Below are positions 33,734 to 44,268 of a DNA stretch of 54,991 bases, piece by piece (position 1 is the first letter of the stretch; each line of letters starts with the position of its first letter). A program made the position numbers and the translations under genes. The notes beneath the pieces are model-generated. The model was not told the origin of the DNA. It saw only the letters and a list, made by a program, of their open reading frames with translations, and made no database searches. This DNA is from Streptomyces corallincola. GTDB taxonomy: Bacteria > Actinomycetota > Actinomycetes > Streptomycetales > Streptomycetaceae. The DNA lies in NCBI RefSeq assembly GCF_019104725.1, contig NZ_JAHRXF010000042.1, positions 1 through 54,991 on the forward strand, read 5' to 3'.

Positions 33734-34810
33734 ATGACGAAGCTGCATCTTCCAGGGCGAAAAGATCATCACGCGGACGGGGACGTCGGCGCGACGGAAC
33801 CCGACCTGAAGGTGCCGTCGCCCGAGGAGGTCGGTCCCGCCCCCGAGGTCGAGGAAGCCGCACCCGACACACCCACCGATCTGTCGAAGCGGGCATGGGG
33901 CGCGGTGCTGAAGAACTCGCTCCGTGAGTTCAAGCGGGACGAGCTGACCGACCGGGCGGCGGCGCTCACCTACTACGGGGTGCTCGCGCTGTTCCCCGCG
34001 CTGCTGGTGCTGGTCTCGCTGCTCGGCATGGCGGGCGCTTCCACGACGGACCGGGTCCTGGACAACCTCCGCCGGATCGCGCCGGGTTCGGCTCGGACCG
34101 TGATCACCGACGCCGTGGAGCAGTTGCAGAGCCACGCGGGTGTCGGCTCGGTCATGGCCGTGGTGGGTGTGGTCCTGGCGGTGTGGTCGGCGTCCGGTTA
34201 CGTGGCGGCGTTCATGCGCGCGGCCAACGCCGTGTTCGACATCCCGGAGGGGCGGCCGGTCTGGAAGATCCTGCCGGTGCGGGTCGGGGTGACGGTGGTG
34301 CTGATGGTGCTGGCGGTGGCCGGTGCGCTCATCGTCGTCTTCACCGGTTCGCTGGCGAACCAGGCGGGGCAGGCGCTGGGCCTGGGCGACACCGCGGTGA
34401 CGGTCTGGTCGATCGCCAAGTGGCCTGTGCTGGTGCTGCTGGTGACCGTGATGATCGCCATTCTGTACCGGGCCACGCCGAACGCCCGCATCACGAGCTT
34501 CAAGTGGATCACGCCGGGCAGTTTCCTGGCCCTGCTGGTGTGGCTGATCGCCTCCGGCGGCTTCGCGTTCTACGTCGCCAACTTCGCCTCGTACAACAAG
34601 ACGTACGGGACGATGGCGGGCGTCATCGTGTTCCTGGTGTGGCTGTGGATCAGCAACCTGGCGATTCTGATGGGCCTGGAGTTCGACGCCGAGGCGATGC
34701 GCCGACGGGCCGTGGAGGGCGGGCATCCGCCCGAGGCCGAACCGTACACACGTCCCCGTGACACCCGTGCCTGGGACGAGGCGGACGTGCGGCGGCTGGA
34801 CGACATGTGA
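33734..34810 (+). CDS. YihY/BrkB-family membrane protein
   Basis: A 358-residue inner-membrane protein. An acidic leader (about 1-50) precedes the amphipathic NSLREFKRDELTDRAAALTYYGVLALFPALLVL that opens the YihY/BrkB family, and about six membrane segments follow. The final conserved YGTMAGVIVFLVWLWISNLAILMGLEFDAE is diagnostic. The old RNase BN label for this family is incorrect; members are putative transporters or envelope proteins. It is followed at 62 bases by the holin-like and DUF3618 genes. Confidence 0.92.
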   Translation: MTKLHLPGRKDHHADGDVGATEPDLKVPSPEEVGPAPEVEEAAPDTPTDLSKRAWGAVLKNSLREFKRDELTDRAAALTYYGVLALFPALLVLVSLLGMAGASTTDRVLDNLRRIAPGSARTVITDAVEQLQSHAGVGSVMAVVGVVLAVWSASGYVAAFMRAANAVFDIPEGRPVWKILPVRVGVTVVLMVLAVAGALIVVFTGSLANQAGQALGLGDTAVTVWSIAKWPVLVLLVTVMIAILYRATPNARITSFKWITPGSFLALLVWLIASGGFAFYVANFASYNKTYGTMAGVIVFLVWLWISNLAILMGLEFDAEAMRRRAVEGGHPPEAEPYTRPRDTRAWDEADVRRLDDM

Positions 34811-34872
34811 GACCTGCCGGGGGGGACGCGGCAGGCCGAGGACAGAGAACGAAACGACGGGAGGTGATCGCC

Positions 34873-35298
34873 GTGTCGAGTACCGAGGCACATCGTGCGC
34901 CGGGCGCGCAGAACGGCTCGGAGCCGGTGGGCGAACTGGTACAGCGGGCGTCGCAGCAGCTTACGGAGCTGGTGCGGGGTGAACTCCGCCTGGCCCAGGC
35001 GGAGATGAAGGAGAAGGGCAAGCGGTACGGCAAGGGCGGCGGGCTGTTCGGCGGGGCGGGTCTCGTCGGGTTCCTGATGCTGGAGGCGCTGGTCGTCACG
35101 GCCATCGCGGGGCTCGCGGTGGCGCTGCCGGTGTGGGCGGCGGCGCTGATCGTGACCGCGGTGCTCGGCGCGCTGGCCGCCGTGCTGGCCCTGACCGGCA
35201 GGAAAGAGGTCGTCGCGGCCACCCCGCCGACCCCGGAGCAGACCATCGAGAACGTGAAGGCCGACGTGGCCGAGATCAAGGAGAGTGCGCACCGATGA
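34873..35298 (+). CDS. Phage_holin_3_6/DUF1469-type membrane protein
   Basis: A 141-residue protein. The cytosolic helix VGELVQRASQQLTELVRGELRLAQAEMKEK precedes two membrane helices (about 62-85 and 88-110), and an acidic C-terminal helix follows. This is the actinobacterial holin-superfamily-like arrangement, which is not phage-derived in this context. GTG at 34873 has GGGAGG eight bases upstream. The stop overlaps the DUF3618 gene by four bases. Confidence 0.88.
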   Translation: MSSTEAHRAPGAQNGSEPVGELVQRASQQLTELVRGELRLAQAEMKEKGKRYGKGGGLFGGAGLVGFLMLEALVVTAIAGLAVALPVWAAALIVTAVLGALAAVLALTGRKEVVAATPPTPEQTIENVKADVAEIKESAHR

Positions 35299-35807
35299 CC
35301 CAGCCTCCGCACGACGAGCGGACCGCCGCGAGCCCCGAGGAGCTGCGCGAGCAGGTCGAGCAGACCCGGCACGAACTCGGCGAGACCGTCGAGGCGCTGG
35401 CCGCCAAGGCCGATGTGAAGGCGCGTACGCAGGAGAAGGCCGCCGAGGTCCGGGAGCAGGCCGCGGTGAAGGCCGGTGAGCTGAAGGACCAGGCGGCCGT
35501 GAAGGCGGGCGAGCTGCGGCAGCGCGCCACCGACGGCGCGGAGCGGCTGCGGGCGAAGGCGGCCGACGCGGGCCGCCAGGCCCAGGACCGGCTGCCCGAC
35601 CAGGCCCGCGACAAGGCCGCCCGGGCCGCCGGGCAGGCCCGCGTCGCGGCGGACCGTGCCGAGCGGCTGTGGGAGGACAAGGCCCCGGAGCCGCTGCGGC
35701 AGCGGGCCGCGCAGGGTGTCCGGCTGGCGCGCGACAACCGCAAGGCGCTGCTGGCGGCGACCGGTGTGGCGCTGGTGTGGCTGACGGTGCGCCGCCGCAA
35801 GAACTGA
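35295..35807 (+). CDS. DUF3618 protein
   Basis: A 170-residue Ala/Lys/Arg/Glu-rich protein. It begins with the DUF3618 motif SPEELREQVEQTRHELGETVEALAAKADV. A long coiled-coil-like region carries 11-residue-style repeats (EQAAVKAGELKDQAAVKAGELRQRA), and the C-terminal membrane segment is LLAATGVALVWLTVRRRK. The pairing with a holin-like protein by an ATGA overlap is a conserved Streptomyces unit, thought to act at the membrane; the function is unknown. Confidence 0.9.
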   Translation: MTQPPHDERTAASPEELREQVEQTRHELGETVEALAAKADVKARTQEKAAEVREQAAVKAGELKDQAAVKAGELRQRATDGAERLRAKAADAGRQAQDRLPDQARDKAARAAGQARVAADRAERLWEDKAPEPLRQRAAQGVRLARDNRKALLAATGVALVWLTVRRRKN

Positions 35808-36046
35808 CCGGCCGACGGTCGGCAGGGCAGGGGAGGTTCGGTGCTGTGGGGGCGCCGGACCTCCCCGGTCTGTCCCGGGGGGCGCGGCTTGTTCCGGCGC
35901 GCGGGAGGCGGCTGCGGGCGCGGTGGCGCCGGGTGCCGGGGCGCGGATGGGCTCGGTGGCGTCGGGTGTCCGGGGGTGGAGTCGGGAAGGCGCGGGTGTC
36001 CGGGCGGGCGCGCCCGTGCGACGCGGGCCGCGGGCGGCGGCGGGGG

Positions 36047-36652
36047 TCAGGCGGGTACGGGGGTGCGGTCGCCGTCGAGGATGGCGTGTTCGAGGTGCGA
36101 GGCGGTCTCACGCCACTCGGGTGCGAGGGCGGCGTAGGTGGTGACGTCGTGCCAGGCGCCCCCGGTGCGGAAGAGTTGCCGCAGGGTCGCCTCGGGGCGG
36201 AGTCCGGCGGCGAGCATCACCTCGCGCATCCGGGTGTGGTCGGCGCGGTGTCCGGCCCAGATGCGGTGCAGGCCGAGCCGCCCGAAGCCGTACGCCATGA
36301 GCAGCCGTCCCGCTTCGTGGCCGTGGCCGCTGACGGAGGCGCCGGGCAGCAGGACGAGGCCGGTGAGCATGCCGTTGCTGCCGTAGTCCTCGACGAGCAG
36401 TCCCATCGTGCCGAGCATCGTGTCGTCGCCGGGGGCGCACACCACGAGGGTGTGTTTGCGGCGCGGGTGGGCGAAGGGCTGGGCGAGGGTCTGGGCGAAC
36501 GCGTGCTGCACCTGGTGGTCGTCCATGCGGTCGCTGCCGAGGTAGCGGGTGAGCAGCCGGTGGGTGTGGATGCGGGTGAAGGGCGGCAGGTCGGTGGGGC
36601 GCATCTCGCGCAGCCAGAGGTGCGCGCCGTGCAGTTCGGGGACGGTCGTCAT
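36047..36652 (-). CDS. GNAT-family N-acetyltransferase
   Basis: A 201-residue RimJ/RimL-like acetyltransferase. The opening LHGAHLWLREMRPTDLPPFTRIHT is typical, and the acetyl-CoA region lies around HEAGRLLMAYGFGRLGLHRIWAGHRADHTRMREVMLAAGL. Its ATG overlaps the stop of the ThiF-like gene (ATGA), so the two are made together. The substrate is unknown; N-terminal amines of proteins or small peptides are the usual targets in this group. The 239 bases up to the DUF3618 stop hold only G-rich sequence. Confidence 0.88.
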   Translation of the reverse strand: MTTVPELHGAHLWLREMRPTDLPPFTRIHTHRLLTRYLGSDRMDDHQVQHAFAQTLAQPFAHPRRKHTLVVCAPGDDTMLGTMGLLVEDYGSNGMLTGLVLLPGASVSGHGHEAGRLLMAYGFGRLGLHRIWAGHRADHTRMREVMLAAGLRPEATLRQLFRTGGAWHDVTTYAALAPEWRETASHLEHAILDGDRTPVPA

Positions 36653-37824
36653 GAGGCGGCTCCCACCGGCGCCGGGACGGGGGCGGGCGCGCCGCCGACG
36701 AGGGTGTCGAGATCGACGTAGTAGCGGCCCGAGGGCAGTGGGCGGCCGAGCAGGACGCGGCGGGCGGCGTCGGTGACGAGGGCGCCGCCGAGCGCGACCC
36801 CGCTGGCGAGCTGGGGCCAGCTGGACAGGCTGGTGCCGATCCGGCCGAGGGCGTCGGTCATGGCCGGGCTGATCCGGCTCGCATCGACCACGCGGAGCAG
36901 GAACTCCACGGCGGCGGCGGGGTCGAGGTCGCGGACGTCGGCGGCGGTGAGGTCACCCGCGCGGCCGTGGAACAGAGGGCGCCCGTGTTCCTGGTCGAAG
37001 CGTTCCACGTCGAGGAGACCCCGGTCGTTGGCGTCCATGAGCACCGGGACGCCCCGGAGGCGGGCGTGTTCGCGGGCTGCGACCTTCACCCAGGGGGTGT
37101 CGCACTCCTCCACGAGCAGGTCGATGGCGGGTGCGTCGGCCGGGCCGAAGAAGTCGCCGATGGTGTCCTCGGTGACGCCCTCACGGTGGATCTCGATGTC
37201 GAGGTAGGGGTCGATCTCGTACATCTGGCGGGCGGCGAGCACGGTCTTCTCGATGCCGAGGTCGTGCACCCCGGCGCGCAGCCGGTTGAGGTTGGAGAGG
37301 CTGACCCGGTCGAAGTCCGCGAGGCGGAACGATCCTCCAACGCCTTCCTGGGCGCAGGTCAGCGCGGCACTGTTGCCGACGGACAGCCCGATGACACCGA
37401 TACGGCGGCCGAGCAGCGCCTTCTGCTCCTCGCGGGTGATCTTGTCGCGGTTGCGGTCGGTGCGGACCAGCCGGAAATCGTCCTCGGGGAGCAGGTGGAC
37501 GAGCCGTCCGGACCAGGGGTACCAGACCCAGGTGCCGTATCGCTGGGGCGACGCGGAGCAGCGCAGGTCGGCCGTCGCGCGGGCCATCCGCCCGGCGTCG
37601 AAGCGCTCACCGGGGTGCAGGCAGCGCACCAGCTCTTCGAGCTGTTCCTCGATGCGGTCGTGGATCTCGCGGACGGCGCCGGAGTCACGCAGTGTTGCGA
37701 GAGCCGCCGCCGTACCGTCCGCGCGGGCGTCCAGCAGGACGGGACGGTGGGCGTCCTGCGGCGGGTCGTGGGCGTCCGGGCATGACGGGGTCCGCCCGGA
37801 GGCGGAGAGGTGTGTTGGGGTCAC
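36649..37824 (-). CDS. ThiF/E1-like adenylyltransferase family protein (Rv1355c-like)
   Basis: A roughly 391-residue protein with the E1/ThiF ATP-binding Rossmann core GVIGLSVGNSAALTCAQEG and FRLADFDRVSLSNLNRLRAG (about 155-200). The N-terminal 140 residues (with RYGTWVWYPWSGRLVHLLPE) match the leader seen in Rv1355c-type ThiF proteins, which elsewhere are fused to nitroreductase domains; here the fusion is absent. No ubiquitin-like or ThiS partner is adjacent. GTG at 37824 lies eight bases after TAGCGT, so the message may be leaderless. It is coupled to the GNAT gene. Confidence 0.83.
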   Translation of the reverse strand: MTPTHLSASGRTPSCPDAHDPPQDAHRPVLLDARADGTAAALATLRDSGAVREIHDRIEEQLEELVRCLHPGERFDAGRMARATADLRCSASPQRYGTWVWYPWSGRLVHLLPEDDFRLVRTDRNRDKITREEQKALLGRRIGVIGLSVGNSAALTCAQEGVGGSFRLADFDRVSLSNLNRLRAGVHDLGIEKTVLAARQMYEIDPYLDIEIHREGVTEDTIGDFFGPADAPAIDLLVEECDTPWVKVAAREHARLRGVPVLMDANDRGLLDVERFDQEHGRPLFHGRAGDLTAADVRDLDPAAAVEFLLRVVDASRISPAMTDALGRIGTSLSSWPQLASGVALGGALVTDAARRVLLGRPLPSGRYYVDLDTLVGGAPAPVPAPVGAAS

Positions 37825-37977
37825 GGAAACGGACGCTAGCAGTCCGGTGATCTTGGAAAACGGAGCTTCACTCGGGGGCGCACGCTCGAATTGATGCTCG
37901 ACCGAGAGTGCCACCAGCGCACAACCGGGACGCTCCTTACGCGCCTGTGCGCCCCGGTTCCGCTGCCCGCGCCGCGC

Positions 37978-38766
37978 TCAGAGGACGCGGGCCACGCCCG
38001 CGTAGATGCCGCTCTGCTCGATGGTGTGCTCCGGGGTGCCCCGGTACCAGTCGGTGGCGGTGACGAGACCGGGCTCGACGAGTTCCAGACCGTCGAAGAA
38101 GCGCGCGACCTCCTCGCGGGTGCGCAGGCCGAGCCGGATGCCGCCCTTGGCGTACTCTTCGGTGACCTTGGCAGCCAGGTCGGAGAAGATGTCGGAGGCG
38201 GCGTGCGAGAGCACGAGGTAGCTGCCCGAGGGCAGCTTGGCGACCAGATCGCGCACCAGGCCGTACGGGTCCTGGTCGTCGGTGATGAAGTGCAGCAGCG
38301 CGATCAGGGACAGCGCAACGGGCTTGTCGAAGTCCAGGGTCTGCCGGGCCCGTTCGACAATCTGCTCCGGGTCGCGGACGTCGGCCTGGACGTAGTCGGT
38401 GGAACCCTCGGGGCTGCCGACGAGGAGCGCCTCGGCGTGCCGCAGGACGATCGGGTCGTTGTCGGCGTAGACGACGCGCGCGGCCGGGGTGATCTCCTGG
38501 ACGACCTGGTGCAGGTTGGGCGAGGTGGGGATGCCGGTGCCGATGTCGAGGAACTGGTCGATGCCCTGCCCGGCCAGCCACGCCACAGCACGGCGCATGA
38601 ACTCGCGGTTCTGCCGGGCGGCGTCCCGCGCCTCCGGCGGCAGCTTCTCCCCGACCGCCTCGTCCACGGGGTAGTTGTCCTTGCCGCCGAGCAGCCAGTC
38701 GTAGACACGCGCCGGGTGCGCCGTGCTCGTGTCGATCTGCTGGGGGCTGGGTGTGCCGGTCGTCAT
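37978..38766 (-). CDS. SAM-dependent methyltransferase, SAV2177/DUF574 type
   Basis: A 262-residue member of the large actinobacterial family of putative methyltransferases. It begins IDTSTAHPARVYDWLLGGKDNYPVDEAVGEK, the diagnostic N-terminal segment. The SAM-binding GQGIDQFLDIGTGIPTSPNLHQ and VVYADNDPIVLRHAEALL follow. These genes occur many times per Streptomyces genome, often near regulators; their substrates are unknown. Divergent from the EEP-family gene. Confidence 0.92.
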   Translation of the reverse strand: MTTGTPSPQQIDTSTAHPARVYDWLLGGKDNYPVDEAVGEKLPPEARDAARQNREFMRRAVAWLAGQGIDQFLDIGTGIPTSPNLHQVVQEITPAARVVYADNDPIVLRHAEALLVGSPEGSTDYVQADVRDPEQIVERARQTLDFDKPVALSLIALLHFITDDQDPYGLVRDLVAKLPSGSYLVLSHAASDIFSDLAAKVTEEYAKGGIRLGLRTREEVARFFDGLELVEPGLVTATDWYRGTPEHTIEQSGIYAGVARVL

Positions 38767-38927
38767 GGTGGGCTCCGTCGCGCGTTCGTGGCCGAAGAAT
38801 ACGGACGATCATTGAGTGTGGCACATCATCATCCTTACGTGGAACGGGAGTTGACTCCGCGACCGGCCCGGCGCGCACCACGGCACGCCGACATCACCTT
38901 CGGTGACGGGGCGATGGCGGGGCGCTC

Positions 38928-39953
38928 ATGAAGGCGGCGGGAGCGGCCGTCCGTTTCGGCACGTTCAACGTCCTGCACGGGCGGCGGATCGGCCCGGACG
39001 GCCGCCCGGAGCCGGAGCGTCCGGCGGGCGCACCGGACACGAAAACGGGCACCGACCTGGGCTCGACCCCGGTCCCCGGCTCTGTCCCTGGCGCGAGCGT
39101 GAGCACGGGTGCGGACGCGGATGGGGGTGCGGACGCGGGTGCGGGACTGCGCGAGGCCGTGCGGTCGCTGGACGTGGACGTGCTGGCCCTCCAGGAACTG
39201 GACCGGCTCCAGGTCAGGTCCGGCGGCGCCGACCAGGCGGCGGAGTGCGCCGGGGCGGCACGCGCGGCGGACTGGCGCTACGCCTCGGCCGTGCACGGCA
39301 GTTACCTCCCGGACGCGGGCTGGACACCCTCCCCCACCCACCGGGGCCTGCACACCCTCGGCCCGGACAGCGCCGCAAGCAAGAGCCGGGACACGGGTAC
39401 GAGCCAGGAGGTGCCCTCTCACGGCATCGCCCTGCTCACCCGCCTCCCCGTACGCCGCTGGCACGTCCGGCGTCTGCCCCCGGCCCCGGTAGGTTTTCCG
39501 CTCCGGGTGCCGGGCCGACCAGGTCTGACCCCGGTACGGGACCAGCCCCGAACGGCACTGGCGGCCGAACTGATCGGCCCCCAAGGCCCGTTCACCGTCA
39601 TCGCCACGCATCTGTCGTTCGTACCCGGCTGGAACTGCGCCCAGTTGCTGGCCCTCCACCGCTGGACGGCGGACATGCCTCTCCCCCACGTCCTCCTGGG
39701 CGACCTGAACCTGATCGGAGCCGTACCGGCCACCGTGCTCAACTCGGCTTCTCTCAGACTGCCTTGGCACACACGCCCGGCGCCCGGGCCGAGGTGGCGC
39801 ACCCTGGCCCGCGCCGCCACCTACCCCTCGCACCGGCCGCTGGTGCGTTTCGACCACATCCTCGGGCGCGGCGTGACCGTCTCGGCGGAGGTACGGGCGC
39901 CGAGGGCGGAAATCTCCGATCACCGGCCGCTGGTGGCTGAGTTGAGGCTCTGA
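38928..39953 (+). CDS. Endonuclease/exonuclease/phosphatase-family protein
   Basis: A 341-residue DNase I-like fold protein. It opens VRFGTFNVLHGRR (the metal/active-site Asn), with LALQELDRLQ (metal Glu), VIATHLSF, VLLGDLNLIG (Asp/Asn) and the C-terminal FDHILGRG and ISDHRPLVAE pairs. Two variable linkers (about 28-70, rich in Gly/Ala/Asp/Thr, and 125-165) interrupt the core. No signal peptide is visible, so it is probably cytosolic; nuclease versus phosphoesterase activity cannot be decided. Its last 10 codons are tandemly duplicated beyond the stop. Confidence 0.88.
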   Translation: MKAAGAAVRFGTFNVLHGRRIGPDGRPEPERPAGAPDTKTGTDLGSTPVPGSVPGASVSTGADADGGADAGAGLREAVRSLDVDVLALQELDRLQVRSGGADQAAECAGAARAADWRYASAVHGSYLPDAGWTPSPTHRGLHTLGPDSAASKSRDTGTSQEVPSHGIALLTRLPVRRWHVRRLPPAPVGFPLRVPGRPGLTPVRDQPRTALAAELIGPQGPFTVIATHLSFVPGWNCAQLLALHRWTADMPLPHVLLGDLNLIGAVPATVLNSASLRLPWHTRPAPGPRWRTLARAATYPSHRPLVRFDHILGRGVTVSAEVRAPRAEISDHRPLVAELRL

Positions 39954-40035
39954 ACACGGCCCGACCGCTGGTGGCCGAGTGACCACTCTCAACACGGCCC
40001 GCCCGCTAGTGGCCGAGTTGACGCTCTCAACACGG
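39923..40035. repeat. Three tandem copies of the 3' end of the EEP-family gene
   Basis: A unit of about 38 bases (CCGGCCGCTGGTGGC at its start, AACACGG at its end) occurs at 39923-39959, 39961-39997 and 39999-40035. The first copy encodes the last codons HRPLVAELRL and contains the stop codon; the other two lie downstream as diverged, untranslated copies. The 110 bases that follow contain the promoter region of the GH92 gene. Confidence 0.75.
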
Positions 40036-40164
40036 CCCGTGTCCCCCACCGTTCACCCCCGCTTCACCGCCCCCACCATCCGCCCTCTTCCGCCTCACCG
40101 TCCGACCCCCTAGCCTCACCACGCCTCCCTGCCCAACCCCCCTCGCAGAAAGGCGACTTCACTT

Positions 40165-42591
40165 ATGCACCCACCCCTGCTCAGCGCGGCGAAACAGCTC
40201 GGAACGGCCGTGGCGGCCGTGGCCGTCGCCGCGTCACTCACGGTGGCGGCCCCCTTCTCCGCACCGGCGGCAGCCGCACCGCACTCCCCCGGCATACAGC
40301 CGTCCGCCCTGGTGGACCCGCTGATCGGCTCGGCGGGCGGCGGCAACACCTACCCCGGCGCCACCCTGCCGTTCGGGATGATCGCCTGGTCCCCCACCAG
40401 CACGACCGGCGACCAGACCAGCACCGGAGCGGCCAACGGCTACGAGTACAACGCCCAGCGCATCCGGGGCCTGAGCCTGACGCACGTCAACGGTGCCGGA
40501 TGCAATCCCGGTGCGGCCGGGGACGTGCCGATCATGCCGTTCGTCGGGGACGTCACGTCGTCGCCGTCGGCCGACACCAAGGACGCGGTGTACGCGGCCG
40601 ACTTCTCCCACGCCGACGAGAAGGCGACGCCGGGCCGGTACACGCTCCGCCTCGCCTCGGGCGCCCGTGCGGACCTGGCCGTCACCGAGCGGGCCGGGGT
40701 CGCGGACTTCACCTTTCCGGCGGACCGGCCCGCCAACCTGCTGTTCCGGGTCTCCAACTCGCTGAACGGCAGCGCCGACGCGCACATCGACATCGACTCC
40801 GCCCACCGCAAGGTGACCGGCTGGGTGCTGACCGGCGCGTTCTGCGGCCGACGCGCCAACGGCGGGACCAACAACCGCAAGAGCTACTACCGGCTGTACT
40901 TCAGTGCCTCCTTCGACCGCGCCTTCTCCTCCACCGGCACCTGGCACGACGCCACCGTCTCCCCCGGCTCGACCACGGCCTCCGGCGGCGAGGGCTACGA
41001 CACGGGCGCCAACCGCGCCGGACGCGGCTCCGGCGGCTGGGTCGGCTTCGACACCGGCGCCGACAACGATGTCCACATGCGGATCGGCATCTCGTACGTG
41101 GATCTCGCGGGCGCCGAGGCCAATCTGCGCCGGGAGACAACGCCCCGCGCGAGCGTCGCGGACGTGGCACGGGATGGCGCCCGCGCGTGGGACCGCGAGC
41201 TGGACGCCGTACGGGTCGAGGGCGGCGACACGAATCGCCGTACCGCGTTCTACACCGCGCTGTACCACTGCCTGATGCAGCCGAACCTGATCAGCGACGG
41301 GGACGGCCGCTACTGGGGAATGGACCAGGCGGTGCACCGCCTGGAACGCGGACAGCGGGCGCAGTACAGCAACTTCTCCGGCTGGGACCAGTATCGGGCG
41401 CACATCCAGTTGCTGGCACTGCTGAAGCCCACCGTGGCGGGGGACTTCGCACAGTCGTTGTTCAACTTCGCGCGGCAGAACGGCGGTACGTGGGACCGGT
41501 GGGTGCACGTCAGCGGCGCCACGCATGTGATGACGGGCGATCCCTCGGCGGCGACGCTCGCCACGTTCTACGCGATGGGTGTACGGAACTTCGACTACCG
41601 GGGTGCGTTCGACTCCCTGGTCCGGCAGGCCACCGTGCCGACGCCGGACGAGTTGTCGGACGCGGGGTGCCCCGGCCAGTGCGTGGGCCAACGGCCCAAT
41701 CTCGCGCAGTATGTGGCCTCGCACTACGCGGCGCAGGACGTGTGCCACTGCTGGGGCGGCGCGGCCGAGACGCTGGAGGACGCGGTGGCGGACTCGGCGC
41801 TCGCCCAGTGGGCGGCGCTGCTGGGCCGTACGGCCGAGGCGCACGACTTCAGGGAGCGGGCCGCGTACTGGCGGAACGTGTTCAACCCGGACACGGGATA
41901 CGTCCAGGCCCGTAACCTGGACGGGAGTTGGGTGACGCCGTTCGATCCGGCGAGCGACCGCGGCTTCGCGCAGGGCACCAGCGCCACGTACACCTGGATG
42001 GTGCCGCAGGACGTGGCGGGGCTGGCCGCCGCGATGGGCGGCCGGGAACGGGCCGCCGCCCGCCTCGACGGCTTCTTCCACACGGCGGACGGCTCCTGGT
42101 CGGTGCGCGGCGGCGACCCGTTGCGCTACGACCCGACCAACGAGCCCGGAATCCACGCCCCTTGGCTGTACAACGCGCTGGGACAGCCCTGGAAGACGCA
42201 GGCCACGGTGCGGCAGATCCTGGACACCGTCTACGGCACCGGACCGACCGGGCTGCCCGGTAACGACGATCTCGGCACCATGTCCGCCTGGTACGTCTTC
42301 TCGGCGCTCGGCGTCTTTCCGCAGACACCCGGCCGCGCGACCTGGCTGCTCGGCGCCCCGGTCTTCCCGAAGGCCGTCGTTCACCGTGCGGGGCGCCCGG
42401 ACATCGTGCTCACCGCGCCCGACGCCGACGACGCACACCGGTACGTGAGTGGGGTGCGTCAGGATGGAGCGCCGCTGACCCGTTCCTTGGCGGACGGTGA
42501 ACTGACGCTCGGCGGAGGGACGTTGGACTTCACCCTCGCCACGGAGCCGGACACCCGGTGGGCGACCGGCGAGGCCGATCTGCCGAAGTGA
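40165..42591 (+). CDS. Secreted GH92 alpha-mannosidase
   Basis: An 808-residue exported enzyme. The signal peptide ends near AAAAPH (about residue 38). The N-terminal beta-domain carries VDPLIGSAGGGNTYPGATLPFGM, typical of family GH92, and the catalytic (alpha/alpha)6 domain contains FSGWDQYRAHIQLLALL, TNEPGIHAPWLYN and GNDDLGTMSAWYVFSALG. These are calcium-dependent exo-alpha-mannosidases acting on fungal or host glycans by inversion. The ATG follows AGAAAGGCGA. It ends in a very strong hairpin shared with the convergent dehydrogenase gene. Confidence 0.95.
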   Translation: MHPPLLSAAKQLGTAVAAVAVAASLTVAAPFSAPAAAAPHSPGIQPSALVDPLIGSAGGGNTYPGATLPFGMIAWSPTSTTGDQTSTGAANGYEYNAQRIRGLSLTHVNGAGCNPGAAGDVPIMPFVGDVTSSPSADTKDAVYAADFSHADEKATPGRYTLRLASGARADLAVTERAGVADFTFPADRPANLLFRVSNSLNGSADAHIDIDSAHRKVTGWVLTGAFCGRRANGGTNNRKSYYRLYFSASFDRAFSSTGTWHDATVSPGSTTASGGEGYDTGANRAGRGSGGWVGFDTGADNDVHMRIGISYVDLAGAEANLRRETTPRASVADVARDGARAWDRELDAVRVEGGDTNRRTAFYTALYHCLMQPNLISDGDGRYWGMDQAVHRLERGQRAQYSNFSGWDQYRAHIQLLALLKPTVAGDFAQSLFNFARQNGGTWDRWVHVSGATHVMTGDPSAATLATFYAMGVRNFDYRGAFDSLVRQATVPTPDELSDAGCPGQCVGQRPNLAQYVASHYAAQDVCHCWGGAAETLEDAVADSALAQWAALLGRTAEAHDFRERAAYWRNVFNPDTGYVQARNLDGSWVTPFDPASDRGFAQGTSATYTWMVPQDVAGLAAAMGGRERAAARLDGFFHTADGSWSVRGGDPLRYDPTNEPGIHAPWLYNALGQPWKTQATVRQILDTVYGTGPTGLPGNDDLGTMSAWYVFSALGVFPQTPGRATWLLGAPVFPKAVVHRAGRPDIVLTAPDADDAHRYVSGVRQDGAPLTRSLADGELTLGGGTLDFTLATEPDTRWATGEADLPK

Positions 42592-42613
42592 GCAGCCGCC
42601 GACACCGACACCT

Positions 42614-42655
42614 GCCTACCGGCGGTCCGGAGAATGTCCCGGACCGCCGGTAGGC
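42614..42655. terminator. Perfect 17-bp bidirectional hairpin terminator
   Basis: GCCTACCGGCGGTCCGG and its exact reverse complement flank the loop AGAATGTC. It lies between the convergent GH92 and dehydrogenase genes. It is the strongest terminator in the window. Confidence 0.92.
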
Positions 42656-42710
42656 GTCTCCTCTCAGGCGATCAAACGATCAAGGGATCGGGCGATCAGC
42701 CATCGAGCGA

Positions 42711-43862
<1,152 letters not shown>

Positions 43863-44268
43863 CTCTGTCACCTCCGCGTCGCGCGCTGGCCGGTGCGGCG
43901 AGGGAGCACCGCTGCCGGGGCACACAGGAAGGCGCGGCCCTCGGTCTGTGCCGTGGCCCCATGCGCTCGCTTCACCGCCGGTATTTCCAGGGAACGCCTG
44001 TGCGCCGCCGGTCGCAACCCGGTCGGCGCGGGCCGTCGGCACCCCGGCCCCCGACCGCTTCGCGCCCGCTCCCGCGGCCGTCGGCGGTGACACCGGGCGC
44101 ACCCATGACCACGCGCGGCCACCCACGGACCGGCATGCCGTGCGGAGCGACACGGCCCGCTTGACGTCGCGGGTAATCGACCGGGCGGGCGGATGCCGGG
44201 AAGATCGGAAATGTCGGCGGATCGGGGCACATCCCGCCCGCACCCGCCTTGAACAGCGAGGAGTCGCC
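43863..44268. other. Divergent intergenic region
   Basis: 406 bases between the dehydrogenase and hydrolase starts. No conserved gene is visible on either strand. Candidate promoter elements exist near 44161 (TTGACG followed by GGGTAATC) facing the hydrolase, but none is strong enough to assign. Confidence 0.4.

Noticed and set aside
34873..35298. Prophage remnant suggested by the holin-like protein
   Set aside because: No other phage gene is nearby, and the holin-like/DUF3618 pair is a standard chromosomal unit in actinomycetes.
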